The notes under the pieces were generated by a model, which was not told the DNA's origin, did not search any database, and saw only the letters and a list, made by a program, of their open reading frames with translations. From the NCBI GenBank assembly GCA_903907555.1, contig CAIVOO010000075.1, positions 1-20,566 on the forward strand: a stretch of 20,566 bases of DNA, written 5' to 3'. A program made the translations under genes and the position numbers. Positions 1 to 6,913 of this stretch are shown here, piece by piece. Every line of letters begins with the position of its first letter. Position 1 is the stretch's first letter. This DNA comes from an uncultured archaeon. GTDB lineage: Archaea; Nanobdellota; Nanobdellia; Woesearchaeales; CAIVOO01.

Positions 1-914
1 CATAGATACCTGTAATCGAGCGGATCGTAGCCTTTATCGATAAGAACCTGCAATGTTATGAAGTTCTCTCCTGATTTAGCCATCTTGGCTCCGACAATAT
101 TAAGGAATTCGTTATGAACCCAGTAATTCACCCATTTCTTTCCAGTGGCTGCCTCGCTTTGGGCTATTTCATTGGTGTGATGGACAGGAACATGGTCTAT
201 GCCACCGCAGTGTATGTCAAACTGCTCTCCAAGGTATTTCATGCTCATCGCAGAGCACTCTATGTGCCAGCCAGGATATCCTGTGCCGAACGGAGAATCC
301 CATTTCATCTCCTGATCTGCAAATTTAGATTTTGTGAACCACAATACAAAATCCTGAGGATTTCGCTTGTTGATATCAACGTCAACCCTTGCTCCTGATT
401 TCAGCTCTTCAAGATTTAATCTGGCCATCTTGCCATAATCCTTGAATTTGCTGACATCAAAATAAACATTGCCGCCTGCATTGTATGTGTAGCCGTTCTT
501 CTCTAGCTTTTTTACAAGTTCTATCATCTCTTTAATATGATCTGTCGCCTTGCAGACAACATCTGCTTTGATGATGTTTAGTTTCTCTATATCTGACATG
601 AATGATTTTGTGTAAAACTCTGCGATTTCCCAAACTGTTTTTCCTTCGCGTTTTGCTCCTTTGAGCATCTTGTCCTCACCCTCATCTGCATCTGAAGTAA
701 GGTGGCCGACATCTGTTATGTTCATGACATGCTTTACCTTGAAATTATTGTAAAGCAGTGTTCTCTTCAAAACATCTTCGAATAGATAAGAACGTAAATT
801 TCCGATGTGAGCAAAATTATAGACAGTAGGCCCGCAGGTGTAGATGCCTACAATTTTTCCAATAGGCCTGAACTCCTGAACTTCCCTTCCTAGTGTGTTG
901 AACAGCTTCAGCAT
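1..914 (-). CDS. cysS: Cysteinyl-tRNA synthetase, C-terminal part cut off by the window edge
   Basis: Charges tRNA-Cys with cysteine in the cytoplasm. The 304 visible residues carry the class I synthetase marks: YTCGPTVYNFAHIGN (residues 25-39) with the HIGH-type motif and zinc ligand C27, then C220 in GWHIECSAMS, the VHHTNEIAQSEAATG block (244-258) with the usual His and Glu zinc ligands, and a KMSKS-type loop reading KMAKSGENF (277-285). The anticodon-binding C-terminus, normally a further 150 residues or so, lies beyond position 1. The start is the ATG at 914-912; it overlaps the TGA of the upstream gene (910-908) by a few bases, so it is the last visible gene of the leftward nop5 operon. 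The KMAKS form is a mild variant of KMSKS. Identification is secure from the motifs. Confidence 0.96.
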   Translation of the reverse strand, partial: MLKLFNTLGREVQEFRPIGKIVGIYTCGPTVYNFAHIGNLRSYLFEDVLKRTLLYNNFKVKHVMNITDVGHLTSDADEGEDKMLKGAKREGKTVWEIAEFYTKSFMSDIEKLNIIKADVVCKATDHIKEMIELVKKLEKNGYTYNAGGNVYFDVSKFKDYGKMARLNLEELKSGARVDVDINKRNPQDFVLWFTKSKFADQEMKWDSPFGTGYPGWHIECSAMSMKYLGEQFDIHCGGIDHVPVHHTNEIAQSEAATGKKWVNYWVHNEFLNIVGAKMAKSGENFITLQVLIDKGYDPLDYRYL

Positions 915-1666
915 TTTTTCCAATAATCAAGTAATTTCTTCTTGCTTGTTAATAAATATTTTGTACCTGAAAAGACTTCAAGCGTAATAGTTCCGTCATA
1001 TCCACATTTTTTCAGCGATTTAATGACATTTTTCCAATTTATAGAACCTGAACCTATTGCGATATGCTCGTCATCATTAAAATGATTATCTGAAAAATGA
1101 ACATGCGCCAATCTGCTTGAAAACTTCTTCATAAAAATTTTGAATCCTTTCTCGCCATTTTTTATGTGCGCGTGTCCGACGTCAAGATGGAATCTCAATT
1201 CAGGCACATGCTTGAATAAGTATTCCAGCATGCTGATATCATGGCTGTCTGCAGTAAAATTTTCTATCATAACAACCATCTTTCTCTTATTGGCTTCTTT
1301 CACAAGAATCTTGAACATTTCTTCAAGCCAGCCAGAATACTGTTTAGAAAACTCTTCCCTGCAAGGCAATAAGTGAACATTCATCTTCTTTATTCCAAGC
1401 TTATGAAATGATTTAAGATTAGAAACCAGTTCTTCAGTCGCAGCGCGTCGGATATTTGGATTAGGATGTGTGTATGGAAGACTCCAGTCTGTATGGCCGA
1501 CAGCAGGAAAATTGCCAAGCACTTTCTTCACTTTATTAAAATCGACAGCCAACGGATGCGCTTTTGGAAATTGAATAGTCAAATCAATGAAATCGAAATC
1601 TTTTTTCGCCCTTTTTATCTCAGAAAGAACATCCTTTCTAGGATTATTCATCATTCCAATCTTCAT
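908..1666 (-). CDS. Sugar phosphate isomerase/epimerase-like TIM-barrel protein
   Basis: A 252-residue protein of the xylose-isomerase-like TIM barrel superfamily (AP_endonuc_2 type). The barrel pattern is clear: IENF (134-137, metal-ligand Glu), RFHLDVGHA (158-166, Asp and His), HVHFSDN (188-194, His and Asp) and ITLEVF (227-232, final Glu), so a divalent-metal site is probably intact. Its length and sparse histidines argue against true endonuclease IV. The substrate cannot be read from sequence. I start it at the ATG at 1666 because GAGGT (1674-1670) lies three bases before it, the N-terminus MKIGMMNN fits the first barrel strand, and the longer frame to 1735 would overlap the fibrillarin gene heavily. 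It follows fibrillarin with a one-base gap and overlaps cysS, so it is co-transcribed with RNA-processing and translation genes. Confidence 0.85.
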   Translation of the reverse strand: MKIGMMNNPRKDVLSEIKRAKKDFDFIDLTIQFPKAHPLAVDFNKVKKVLGNFPAVGHTDWSLPYTHPNPNIRRAATEELVSNLKSFHKLGIKKMNVHLLPCREEFSKQYSGWLEEMFKILVKEANKRKMVVMIENFTADSHDISMLEYLFKHVPELRFHLDVGHAHIKNGEKGFKIFMKKFSSRLAHVHFSDNHFNDDEHIAIGSGSINWKNVIKSLKKCGYDGTITLEVFSGTKYLLTSKKKLLDYWKKC

Positions 1667-1667
1667 A

Positions 1668-2345
1668 TTACCTCTTTTTGCATACAAAGAATGCGTGGTC
1701 TTTTTCAAACGGGTCCAAAGTCCTGTAGTCTGCAACTATCATCTCTTTTTCCAAATCTTTTCTGACTTCCTCGAAGATTCTTCTTGGATCCTTGGCTACA
1801 TCAACAGATCTTGCCTTTAATGCGAGCAGTCCGAATCCGCCTTTTTTAAGGAACGTCTTGCAGTTCTTCAGGAATATTTCTGCCTGGTTCTTCTGGGCAA
1901 CATCCTGTATTATAGCATCAACCTCTGTGACTAAATGCATATAACTTTCAGGCTTGTTCGCATCAGCAAGTATAGGAGTTATGTTTTTCCTGTCTTCGCA
2001 GACAAAAACCAAATCTCTTACGACCCTTGGAGCGAAGTCCAAAGCAAATATGAAGCCTTTCCTTCCGACAATGTCGGATATGTGGCTTGAGGTTGTTCCA
2101 CTGGCAGCCCCAAGATAAAGTACAACATCATTTTCTTTGATTCCTATTTGTGAAATGTTTTTTATTATGGCTGCCCCGACTTTGCTTCTTCTCGGATCCC
2201 ACTCCCTGTATTCGATTCCACCATCAGAAATAAGAATCTCTCCATAAACCTGCTTTCCGGGAGAGAGGTTTCTAGTGTAGATTAGTTTCCTGTTTTTTGC
2301 TTTCTCTATTTCGAATACACCCTTAAGGGTCTTGTGTTCCTTCAT
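1668..2345 (-). CDS. flpA: Fibrillarin-like rRNA/tRNA 2'-O-methyltransferase
   Basis: The SAM-dependent methyltransferase of the box C/D small ribonucleoprotein, which methylates ribose 2'-OH groups on rRNA and tRNA guided by C/D RNAs together with Nop5 and L7Ae. At 225 residues it matches archaeal fibrillarin. Visible motifs: REWDPRRSKVGAAI (47-60), SAM-binding YLGAASGTTSSH (77-88), ALDFAPR (101-107), the acidic IIQDVAQ (145-151), LKARS (176-180) and DPFEKDHAFF (211-220), covering the catalytic Lys-Asp-Lys-His set. Its ATG overlaps the TGA of the upstream 66-aa gene as ATGA (2345-2342), which suggests translational coupling. Its partner Nop5 is two genes upstream on the same strand. Confidence 0.97.
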   Translation of the reverse strand: MKEHKTLKGVFEIEKAKNRKLIYTRNLSPGKQVYGEILISDGGIEYREWDPRRSKVGAAIIKNISQIGIKENDVVLYLGAASGTTSSHISDIVGRKGFIFALDFAPRVVRDLVFVCEDRKNITPILADANKPESYMHLVTEVDAIIQDVAQKNQAEIFLKNCKTFLKKGGFGLLALKARSVDVAKDPRRIFEEVRKDLEKEMIVADYRTLDPFEKDHAFFVCKKR

Positions 2346-2542
2346 TCTTCTTTTACGAAAACAGCTCCGTTTAATATCATGAAAACTGCAGCCATCATTA
2401 TGAATGTAGGCACTGCTCTTCCTGTAGTCTTGACAAAAAGCCCAATGCTGAATATTACTGCCAGTATTCCCATTAAAATATCTAAAACTCCTACAAATCT
2501 CTTCATTCTTCCCTTCTCATAAACTAATTTCAACTTACCCAT
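2342..2542 (-). CDS. Small two-helix membrane protein of unknown function
   Basis: A 66-residue protein I do not recognise. The N-terminus is basic (KLKLVYEKGRMKR), followed by two hydrophobic segments, about residues 16-37 and 43-62, separated by KTTGRA, then a short acidic tail ending VKEE. This predicts a hairpin in the membrane with both ends inside. The start at 2542 is supported by GGAGG (2552-2548) five bases upstream; an internal Met (MKRFVG) lacks such a site. Its stop overlaps the fibrillarin start as ATGA and the gap to nop5 is 18 bp, so it is embedded in the nop5-fibrillarin operon. Real coding is likely from the ribosome binding site and the coupling; function is unknown. Confidence 0.75.
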   Translation of the reverse strand: MGKLKLVYEKGRMKRFVGVLDILMGILAVIFSIGLFVKTTGRAVPTFIMMAAVFMILNGAVFVKEE

Positions 2543-2560
2543 TTTGTCCTCCTACCTCTT

Positions 2561-3517
2561 TTACCATTCTCCGAATTTTGATTCCAAAGCTTTTTTCAGC
2601 TTGTCTCCTGCAAACTCTCCCTTGAAAAAATCTATTTTTGCAGCGATTGATATTTTGTCAGCAAGCGCTCTTGCAACTCTTCCCTTGTCGCTCTTCTGGG
2701 CTTTTGTTACAAGAGGATGCTGTATTAATATCCCGTATTTCGGGCATCTTGATTTTGTCCTTATATGCCTGAACAATGCCTTCTCTGCTCCTAAAAGCTG
2801 TACAGTTGATGCAGGGAATTTTGATAATCTGTCAAGCGAGCCTGCCAATGCTAAAAGCTTTGCTCCAATCAGCTCCCCGCACAATGCATAAACATTCGGG
2901 CAGGCTTTTTTCATTAGAGTTTCAAGATATTTGGTCTCTTTTTCACGGATTGTGTATATTTCTTTGAGCTGCAGGGCCAAATCAAGTATTGCCTTCAAGT
3001 CTGATTCTTTCAAATCAGCTCCCATCGCAAGCTCTTCATCAACTTTTATCTCTTTAAGCAATTCATGCTTTGATTTTGTCAAGATTAGTTTGACAAATGC
3101 CTCATGATTTGCCAATGATTTGGAAAATTCTGGATTGTAAAGCTCATACCATTCTCTCAAACGCTTTGCCATAAGGTTTGAAACCTTGTTCAGCTCCTCG
3201 ACAGCATTGATTGATTGTATAATGAGCATGTCATCATTCACACCTTCCCTTAATTTTCTTTTTGTCAAGAGAAGATTTGCCAAAAAGAAGTCATTTGCCT
3301 CTGGCTTGAAAGCCGCAAGAATTTCTTCTGTTAGGATTCTGTCAATCTTTGCATTAGGATGTTTCTTTTGAAGCTCTTTCTCTGCTGAAAGAACTTCTCC
3401 TTTCTCTATCAAAAGCAGGCTTTTCAGGGCTTCGGCAGGGCTTGAAAACAGCATCTTATCTACAACTTTGCCGTCAAATACAAAAGTCCCCAACGAATTA
3501 GTGAATATCTGCTGCAT
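2561..3517 (-). CDS. nop5: Nop5 (Nop56/58) box C/D RNP core protein
   Basis: Scaffold of the archaeal box C/D ribonucleoprotein: it binds fibrillarin through its N-terminal domain, dimerises through a coiled coil and docks on L7Ae and guide RNA through the Nop domain. The 318 residues show the order expected: N-terminal domain (1-90), helical part with LREWYELYNPEF (120-131), coiled coil (about 140-205), then the Nop domain with IGAKLLALAGSLDRL (217-231), LLGAEKALFRHI (241-252) and PKYGILIQHPLV (259-270). It stops soon after GEFAGDKLKKALESK (300-314), so it lacks the long Lys/Glu-rich tail seen in many homologues. It is first in the leftward operon and appears leaderless, with a TATA box about 28 bp before the ATG. 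Confidence 0.95.
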   Translation of the reverse strand: MQQIFTNSLGTFVFDGKVVDKMLFSSPAEALKSLLLIEKGEVLSAEKELQKKHPNAKIDRILTEEILAAFKPEANDFFLANLLLTKRKLREGVNDDMLIIQSINAVEELNKVSNLMAKRLREWYELYNPEFSKSLANHEAFVKLILTKSKHELLKEIKVDEELAMGADLKESDLKAILDLALQLKEIYTIREKETKYLETLMKKACPNVYALCGELIGAKLLALAGSLDRLSKFPASTVQLLGAEKALFRHIRTKSRCPKYGILIQHPLVTKAQKSDKGRVARALADKISIAAKIDFFKGEFAGDKLKKALESKFGEW

Positions 3518-3539
3518 ATCAAGAATTCAGAGGGGGCGG

Positions 3540-3550
3540 TTTATAAATAT
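3540..3550 (-). promoter_or_regulatory. TATA box of the nop5 operon
   Basis: On the minus strand the stretch reads ATATTTATAAA and is centred about 28 bp before the nop5 ATG at 3517. This places transcription start at or within a few bases of the start codon, implying a leaderless message. No ribosome binding site precedes the ATG. The box lies just past the stop of the upstream tgt gene. Confidence 0.65.
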
Positions 3551-3560
3551 TGTGCCAGAA

Positions 3561-4670
3561 TCAGACGTATTTATTGAATTTCTTAGCGAATTCCTTCTTG
3601 AAGTCCTTGAATTCGTTTTTCCTTATTGCCTTCCGAGTTTTCTCCATCAATCGCTGAAGGAGGTATAGATTATGGTATGACCTGTATCTTTTTCCAACTG
3701 GTTCCCCTAGCTTCATCAAATGATGCATGTAGCTTCTTGTGAAATTCTTGCATACGAAGCAGTCGCATTCTTCATCCAATGGAGAAGTGTCATGCTTGTA
3801 CTTGCCTCTTGCGATATCAAGCTTCCCATTCCATGTGAACATCGTTCCGTGCCTTGCATTTTGCGTTGGAAAAACAGAATCGAAGCAGTCGACTCCCAAA
3901 GAAATGCAGTCTAATATATCCAATGGGCTTCCAACACCCATCAGATAACGGGGCTTATTTTCATCAATGTGCGGTATTGAAGCTTTTACCATCTCGCGCA
4001 TTGTTTCTTTCGGCTCTCCGATGCATAATCCGCCGATTGCCATTCCATCTAAATCTAATTTATTCAGAAATTTTGCGCTTTGGACTCTCAAATCCTTGAA
4101 TGTTCCTCCTTGTGTTATCCCGAAAAGCAGTTGTTTTTTATCAGCATGAGTTTTGACGCATTCTTCAGCCCATTTGTGGGTGTTGCGCAGGGAATGCATG
4201 AATGCTTCCTTAGGAGAGCCAAACGGCGAGACATCATCGAGAACCATCGCCACATCTGAACCTATATCCATTTCTATGTCCATAATTTTTTTCGGAGTTA
4301 AAACCATTTTTCCTCCGCCAAATGGATCCTTGAAAAGTATTCCTTGATTTGATGTCCCGTCCAGAAAGCTCTGCCTAAGCATCTGGAATCCGCCGCAGTC
4401 TGTGAAAATTGTTTTGTTGTAATGCATGAACTTGTTCAGTCCGCCAGCATCTTTTATTATGTCGACTCCCGGATTTAAAGAAAGTATGAATGCATTTGCA
4501 ATGATTGCATTGGCTCCCATGTCAAGATAGTCATCTGTTCCAATGCATTTGCCAACTGCTTTTGTTCCAACAGGCATAAAGAATGGAGTCTCGACAGTTC
4601 CGTGCCGGGTCTTGAGCTTTCCAACCCTGGCTTCTGTTTTGCTGTCAGTATGCAATAGTTTGAATGACAT
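3561..4670 (-). CDS. tgt: tRNA-guanine transglycosylase, bacterial/eukaryotic queuine type without a PUA domain
   Basis: Exchanges a tRNA guanine for a 7-deazaguanine base. At 369 residues it is a single TGT barrel and lacks the C-terminal domains, including PUA, of archaeosine TGT. Catalytic residues are present: D91 in TDCGGFQ (general acid/base), nucleophile D264 in CFDSVFPTQNARHG, and zinc ligands C302, C304, C307 and H333 in the CxCx2Cx25H spacing typical of bacterial TGT. In the base pocket, LDDVSPFG (144-151) puts Val where bacterial preQ1 enzymes have Cys and eukaryotic queuine enzymes have Val, whereas GGLCIGEP (213-220) keeps a bulky residue where eukaryotes have Gly. The family points to wobble G34 rather than G15, which is inference. 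It appears leaderless and diverges from the HD gene. Confidence 0.93.
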   Translation of the reverse strand: MSFKLLHTDSKTEARVGKLKTRHGTVETPFFMPVGTKAVGKCIGTDDYLDMGANAIIANAFILSLNPGVDIIKDAGGLNKFMHYNKTIFTDCGGFQMLRQSFLDGTSNQGILFKDPFGGGKMVLTPKKIMDIEMDIGSDVAMVLDDVSPFGSPKEAFMHSLRNTHKWAEECVKTHADKKQLLFGITQGGTFKDLRVQSAKFLNKLDLDGMAIGGLCIGEPKETMREMVKASIPHIDENKPRYLMGVGSPLDILDCISLGVDCFDSVFPTQNARHGTMFTWNGKLDIARGKYKHDTSPLDEECDCFVCKNFTRSYMHHLMKLGEPVGKRYRSYHNLYLLQRLMEKTRKAIRKNEFKDFKKEFAKKFNKYV

Positions 4671-4692
4671 AATAAGAAATTCTTCGATTCTG

Positions 4693-4702
4693 GTTTTAAA
4701 GG
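4693..4702 (-). promoter_or_regulatory. TATA-like element of tgt
   Basis: The minus strand reads CCTTTAAAAC, preceded by a purine-rich GAAA resembling a BRE, centred about 27 bp before the tgt ATG at 4670. It is weaker than the neighbouring boxes but correctly spaced for a leaderless transcript. Confidence 0.5.
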
Positions 4703-4717
4703 TTTCGCATCTGCAAG

Positions 4718-4727
4718 CTTTATATAC
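4718..4727 (+). promoter_or_regulatory. TATA box of the HD-domain gene
   Basis: CTTTATATAC is a near-consensus archaeal TATA box centred about 26 bp before the ATG at 4749, implying leaderless transcription. It sits back to back with the tgt element in a 78-bp divergent spacer. Confidence 0.7.
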
Positions 4728-4748
4728 AGGAATAAAATCCTGATAATC

Positions 4749-5369
4749 ATGAAATTATCAAAAGCAGTTATTGCAAAGACTAGAAAATTTGTTAAAAGAA
4801 TATACAATAATATTGAGCTGACTCATGACTGGAGCCACATATCATTTGTTGTTTACCATGCAAGATATATCGCTGAAAAAGAGGGGATGAATGCAGACAT
4901 TGCAGAGATGGGTGCCTTGCTTCATGATATCGGGCAAGAAAAAATGAGCATCAAAGACATACTTGCAAAAGACCATGCAATCGTTAGTGCAAGGCGCGCA
5001 AGGAAATTTCTCTTATCGCAAAAATTGGATGCGGATATTATTGAGCATATCTTGGATACAATACAATATCACAGCGGAAATGGCATAATAAATGCGAGAA
5101 CTCCTGAAGCCAAAGCAGTTTATGACGCTGATAAGTTGGATGCTGTCTGGGTTGGTGGTTTCATCAGGATGATTCTTTGGGACACAAGATATGAATTTCC
5201 AGATGCTAAAATGGATTTCTTGTATGAGACATCGAAAAAATCATGGCTTAACAGAAAATTCAGGATGCACACAAAGACTGGACAGATGTTTTACAAAAAA
5301 TATTTCAAGCAAATGAAATCATTCACAAAATCTTACGAGGATATGAGAAAAACATTAAGCAAAATTTAA
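4749..5369 (+). CDS. HD-domain metal-dependent phosphohydrolase
   Basis: A 206-residue HD-superfamily hydrolase, probably acting on a phosphorylated nucleotide or related small molecule in the cytoplasm. The HD set is intact: THDWSH (25-30, first His), LLHDIG (57-62, the HD pair), IQYHSG (105-110) and YDADKLDA (125-132, the closing Asp). This layout resembles the uncharacterised YedJ/YpgQ-like hydrolases more than dGTPases or (p)ppGpp synthetases. The C-terminal third (150-206) is basic and helical and might bind nucleic acid, which is speculative. The start is fixed by the TATA spacing. Its TAA (5367-5369) overlaps the stop of the convergent peptidase gene within a shared TTAA. Confidence 0.88.
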   Translation: MKLSKAVIAKTRKFVKRIYNNIELTHDWSHISFVVYHARYIAEKEGMNADIAEMGALLHDIGQEKMSIKDILAKDHAIVSARRARKFLLSQKLDADIIEHILDTIQYHSGNGIINARTPEAKAVYDADKLDAVWVGGFIRMILWDTRYEFPDAKMDFLYETSKKSWLNRKFRMHTKTGQMFYKKYFKQMKSFTKSYEDMRKTLSKI

Positions 5370-6412
5370 TGGTCAACAATTATCAATTCTTTTGTTGTTT
5401 TTGTCAGCACAACAGGCTTTTCCTGCATCAGAATCATGTCCTCTATCCTTATTCCGAGCTTGTTTGGTATGTAAATGCCTGGCTCGATTGTGAACAGCAT
5501 TTTTTTCTCGAACTTTTTCTTGAAGTCCAGTTTCTCGTGGATTTCTATTCCCAAGCTATGCCCGAGAGAATGTATGAAATATTTGGAATATTTTCCTAAA
5601 TTCTTCCTGGAATTCTTCTCAACCTGCTCAAACGTTGATTTTAGTGTGCAGTCAGCTATTGCTTTCTCCTGCACATCAAGCACAAGATTGTAAAGCTCTA
5701 TTTCTTTCTGCGATGGCTTGCCCAAGTAAATCGTTCTTGTCATATCTGTGCAATATCCTTTGTATCTTATTCCAATATCAATCACGCAAAATCCCTTCTT
5801 CAAAGGCTTGTTGTCTGGAATGTGATGAGGAGATGCAGGATTCTTCCCAGAAGCCACAATCAACTCAAATGATGGCTCGGCATTCAAGTCAATCATTCTT
5901 TTCTTCATGAAATTCACTGCATCAATCTCTGACTTGAACTTTAGAAAGTTTCTTATGCACTCCTGCATAAGATTGTCAGTCATCTTGACAGCTTTTTTGA
6001 TAGTTTTCATTTCTTCAGAAGTTTTAATCTTGCGCAAGTCATCAACAATTTCAGCCACATCCTTCAGTTTAAGATTTTTGAATCGTTTCAGCAGCTGCTT
6101 TTTTGTAAAAATACTGAATTTCTTTTCTTCAATACAGACAGTTTTCAGTTTTCCAAGCTTTGATTTTATCATATCGAAAGCGCTTTTCTTCCACATGTAG
6201 AATTTCATTCCAGATTTCTTTGCGTATTCAATATCAAGCGATGGAATTATCAAAAATGGCTTTTGGCTTTTTGGAATAACAAGAAATCCGTAGCCTGGAT
6301 AGTTGGCAAGGTATCTTAATGTGGGGTTTTCCTTTCCAGTTTCTAGATTATAGAAAATAGCAGCATCCAGCTTCCTCTTTTTCATCTCAAAAACAAACTT
6401 GCTGAGATTCAT
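5366..6412 (-). CDS. pepQ: X-Pro aminopeptidase/dipeptidase, M24B family
   Basis: A cytoplasmic dinuclear metallopeptidase that cleaves Xaa-Pro bonds in short peptides. The 348 residues comprise a creatinase-like N-terminal domain (about 1-125) and a pita-bread catalytic domain. All five metal ligands are visible: D212 (CVIDIG), D223 (YCTDMTRT), H285 (HSLGHSLG), E310 (FTIEPGIY) and E324 (IRIEDMIL). HHIPDNK (196-202) supplies the further conserved His residues. The two-domain build separates it from methionine aminopeptidase, although whether it is a dipeptidase or an aminopeptidase is not decidable here. It is monocistronic, convergent with the HD gene, and has a TATA box about 27 bp upstream. 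Confidence 0.93.
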   Translation of the reverse strand: MNLSKFVFEMKKRKLDAAIFYNLETGKENPTLRYLANYPGYGFLVIPKSQKPFLIIPSLDIEYAKKSGMKFYMWKKSAFDMIKSKLGKLKTVCIEEKKFSIFTKKQLLKRFKNLKLKDVAEIVDDLRKIKTSEEMKTIKKAVKMTDNLMQECIRNFLKFKSEIDAVNFMKKRMIDLNAEPSFELIVASGKNPASPHHIPDNKPLKKGFCVIDIGIRYKGYCTDMTRTIYLGKPSQKEIELYNLVLDVQEKAIADCTLKSTFEQVEKNSRKNLGKYSKYFIHSLGHSLGIEIHEKLDFKKKFEKKMLFTIEPGIYIPNKLGIRIEDMILMQEKPVVLTKTTKELIIVDH

Positions 6413-6433
6413 GCTGAAAAATAAGCAGCATTT

Positions 6434-6446
6434 GTATAAAAATATT
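6434..6446 (-). promoter_or_regulatory. TATA box of the X-Pro peptidase gene
   Basis: The minus strand reads AATATTTTTATAC, centred about 27 bp before the ATG at 6412, consistent with a leaderless message. Confidence 0.6.
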
Positions 6447-6503
6447 GCTAGTGACTTAAGAAAAATGTCTGCCTTATAAATGATGAGAGAGGCTTTATAG
6501 AAA

Positions 6504-6513
6504 CCTTTATATA
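6504..6513 (+). promoter_or_regulatory. TATA box of the PRC-barrel gene
   Basis: CCTTTATATA is a near-consensus box about 62 bp before the ATG, giving a predicted 5' leader of roughly 30-35 bases that holds the ribosome binding site at 6561-6566. A second, weaker TATA-like stretch (CTTTATAG) lies 12 bp upstream, at about 6493-6500. The rest of the 158-bp spacer (6413-6570) shows only these boxes and the divergent peptidase promoter. Confidence 0.65.
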
Positions 6514-6570
6514 TTACTTATCCATTGGTTTAAATAAAGTTTTTACTAAATAATTGTAGCAGGTGGAAAG

Positions 6571-6849
6571 ATGATAGAAAAGCCAATGCAAGAGGGTGAA
6601 AAAAGACTTTCAAAGCAGCTGATTGGAAAGACTGTTGTAAGCAAGACTGGAAAGAAATTCGGCGAGGTCGGAGACATTATATTCGAGACAAAAACAGGTG
6701 AATTGATACATCTCGTTCTCATTAACCCGACACCTTATGCTGAGAAGCTTGAGCTTGAGAAGGACAAGGATGGGGATATCCTGATACCATTCAGCTCAGT
6801 GATGGCAATAGGCGACTTTATGGTTATTGCTGAAGAGGACATTATTTAA
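6571..6849 (+). CDS. PRC-barrel domain protein
   Basis: A 92-residue single PRC-barrel protein. After a polar N-terminal tail, LSKQLIGKTVVSKTG (13-27) begins the barrel, followed by KFGEVGDIIFETKTGEL (29-45), LVLINP (48-53) and the closing ILIPFSSVMAIGDFMVIA (70-87), the usual order of strands. PRC barrels are adaptor folds found in RNA processing (RimM), photosynthetic reaction centres and, in archaea, cell-division proteins that bind SepF. Which of these applies cannot be told from this sequence. Unlike most first genes here it has a leader with an AGGTGG ribosome binding site four bases before the ATG. A T-run follows the stop directly. Confidence 0.88.
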   Translation: MIEKPMQEGEKRLSKQLIGKTVVSKTGKKFGEVGDIIFETKTGELIHLVLINPTPYAEKLELEKDKDGDILIPFSSVMAIGDFMVIAEEDII

Positions 6850-6869
6850 TTTTTTATTCAAATTCCTTT
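6850..6869 (+). terminator. Possible U-run terminator after the PRC-barrel gene
   Basis: The TAA is followed at once by six T residues (6850-6855) and further T-rich sequence. Archaeal transcription commonly ends at U-rich tracts without a hairpin. The next promoter begins within 30 bp. Confidence 0.4.
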
Positions 6870-6875
6870 GAAAAC

Positions 6876-6885
6876 GTTTATAAAC
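6876..6885 (+). promoter_or_regulatory. TATA box of rfcS, a perfect 10-bp palindrome
   Basis: GTTTATAAAC is its own reverse complement and is centred 33 bp before the ATG at 6914, so the transcript probably starts a few bases upstream of the start codon, near the GGGGG at 6906-6910. Confidence 0.6.
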
Positions 6886-6913
6886 AGCTGTTGTTTCTTA
6901 GAATTGGGGGATT

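Noticed and set aside
908..1666. TIM-barrel protein as DNA repair endonuclease IV
   Set aside because: It is shorter, and the rich set of His/Asp/Glu ligands for three zinc ions expected of endonuclease IV is not complete; an isomerase/epimerase-like assignment fits better.
1667..1735. Longer start of the TIM-barrel gene at 1735
   Set aside because: It would overlap fibrillarin coding sequence by over 60 bases and adds residues unlike a barrel start; the ATG at 1666 has a good ribosome binding site.
4475..4807. A 110-codon minus-strand frame across the tgt-HD divergent spacer
   Set aside because: It runs through both promoters, antisense to the start of the HD gene and in another frame of tgt, with no recognisable protein.
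6480..6486. ATGATGA resembling a C box of a box C/D guide RNA in the pepQ-PRC spacer
   Set aside because: No CTGA D box or C'/D' pair follows at suitable distance before the TATA box and gene, so a guide RNA is not supported.
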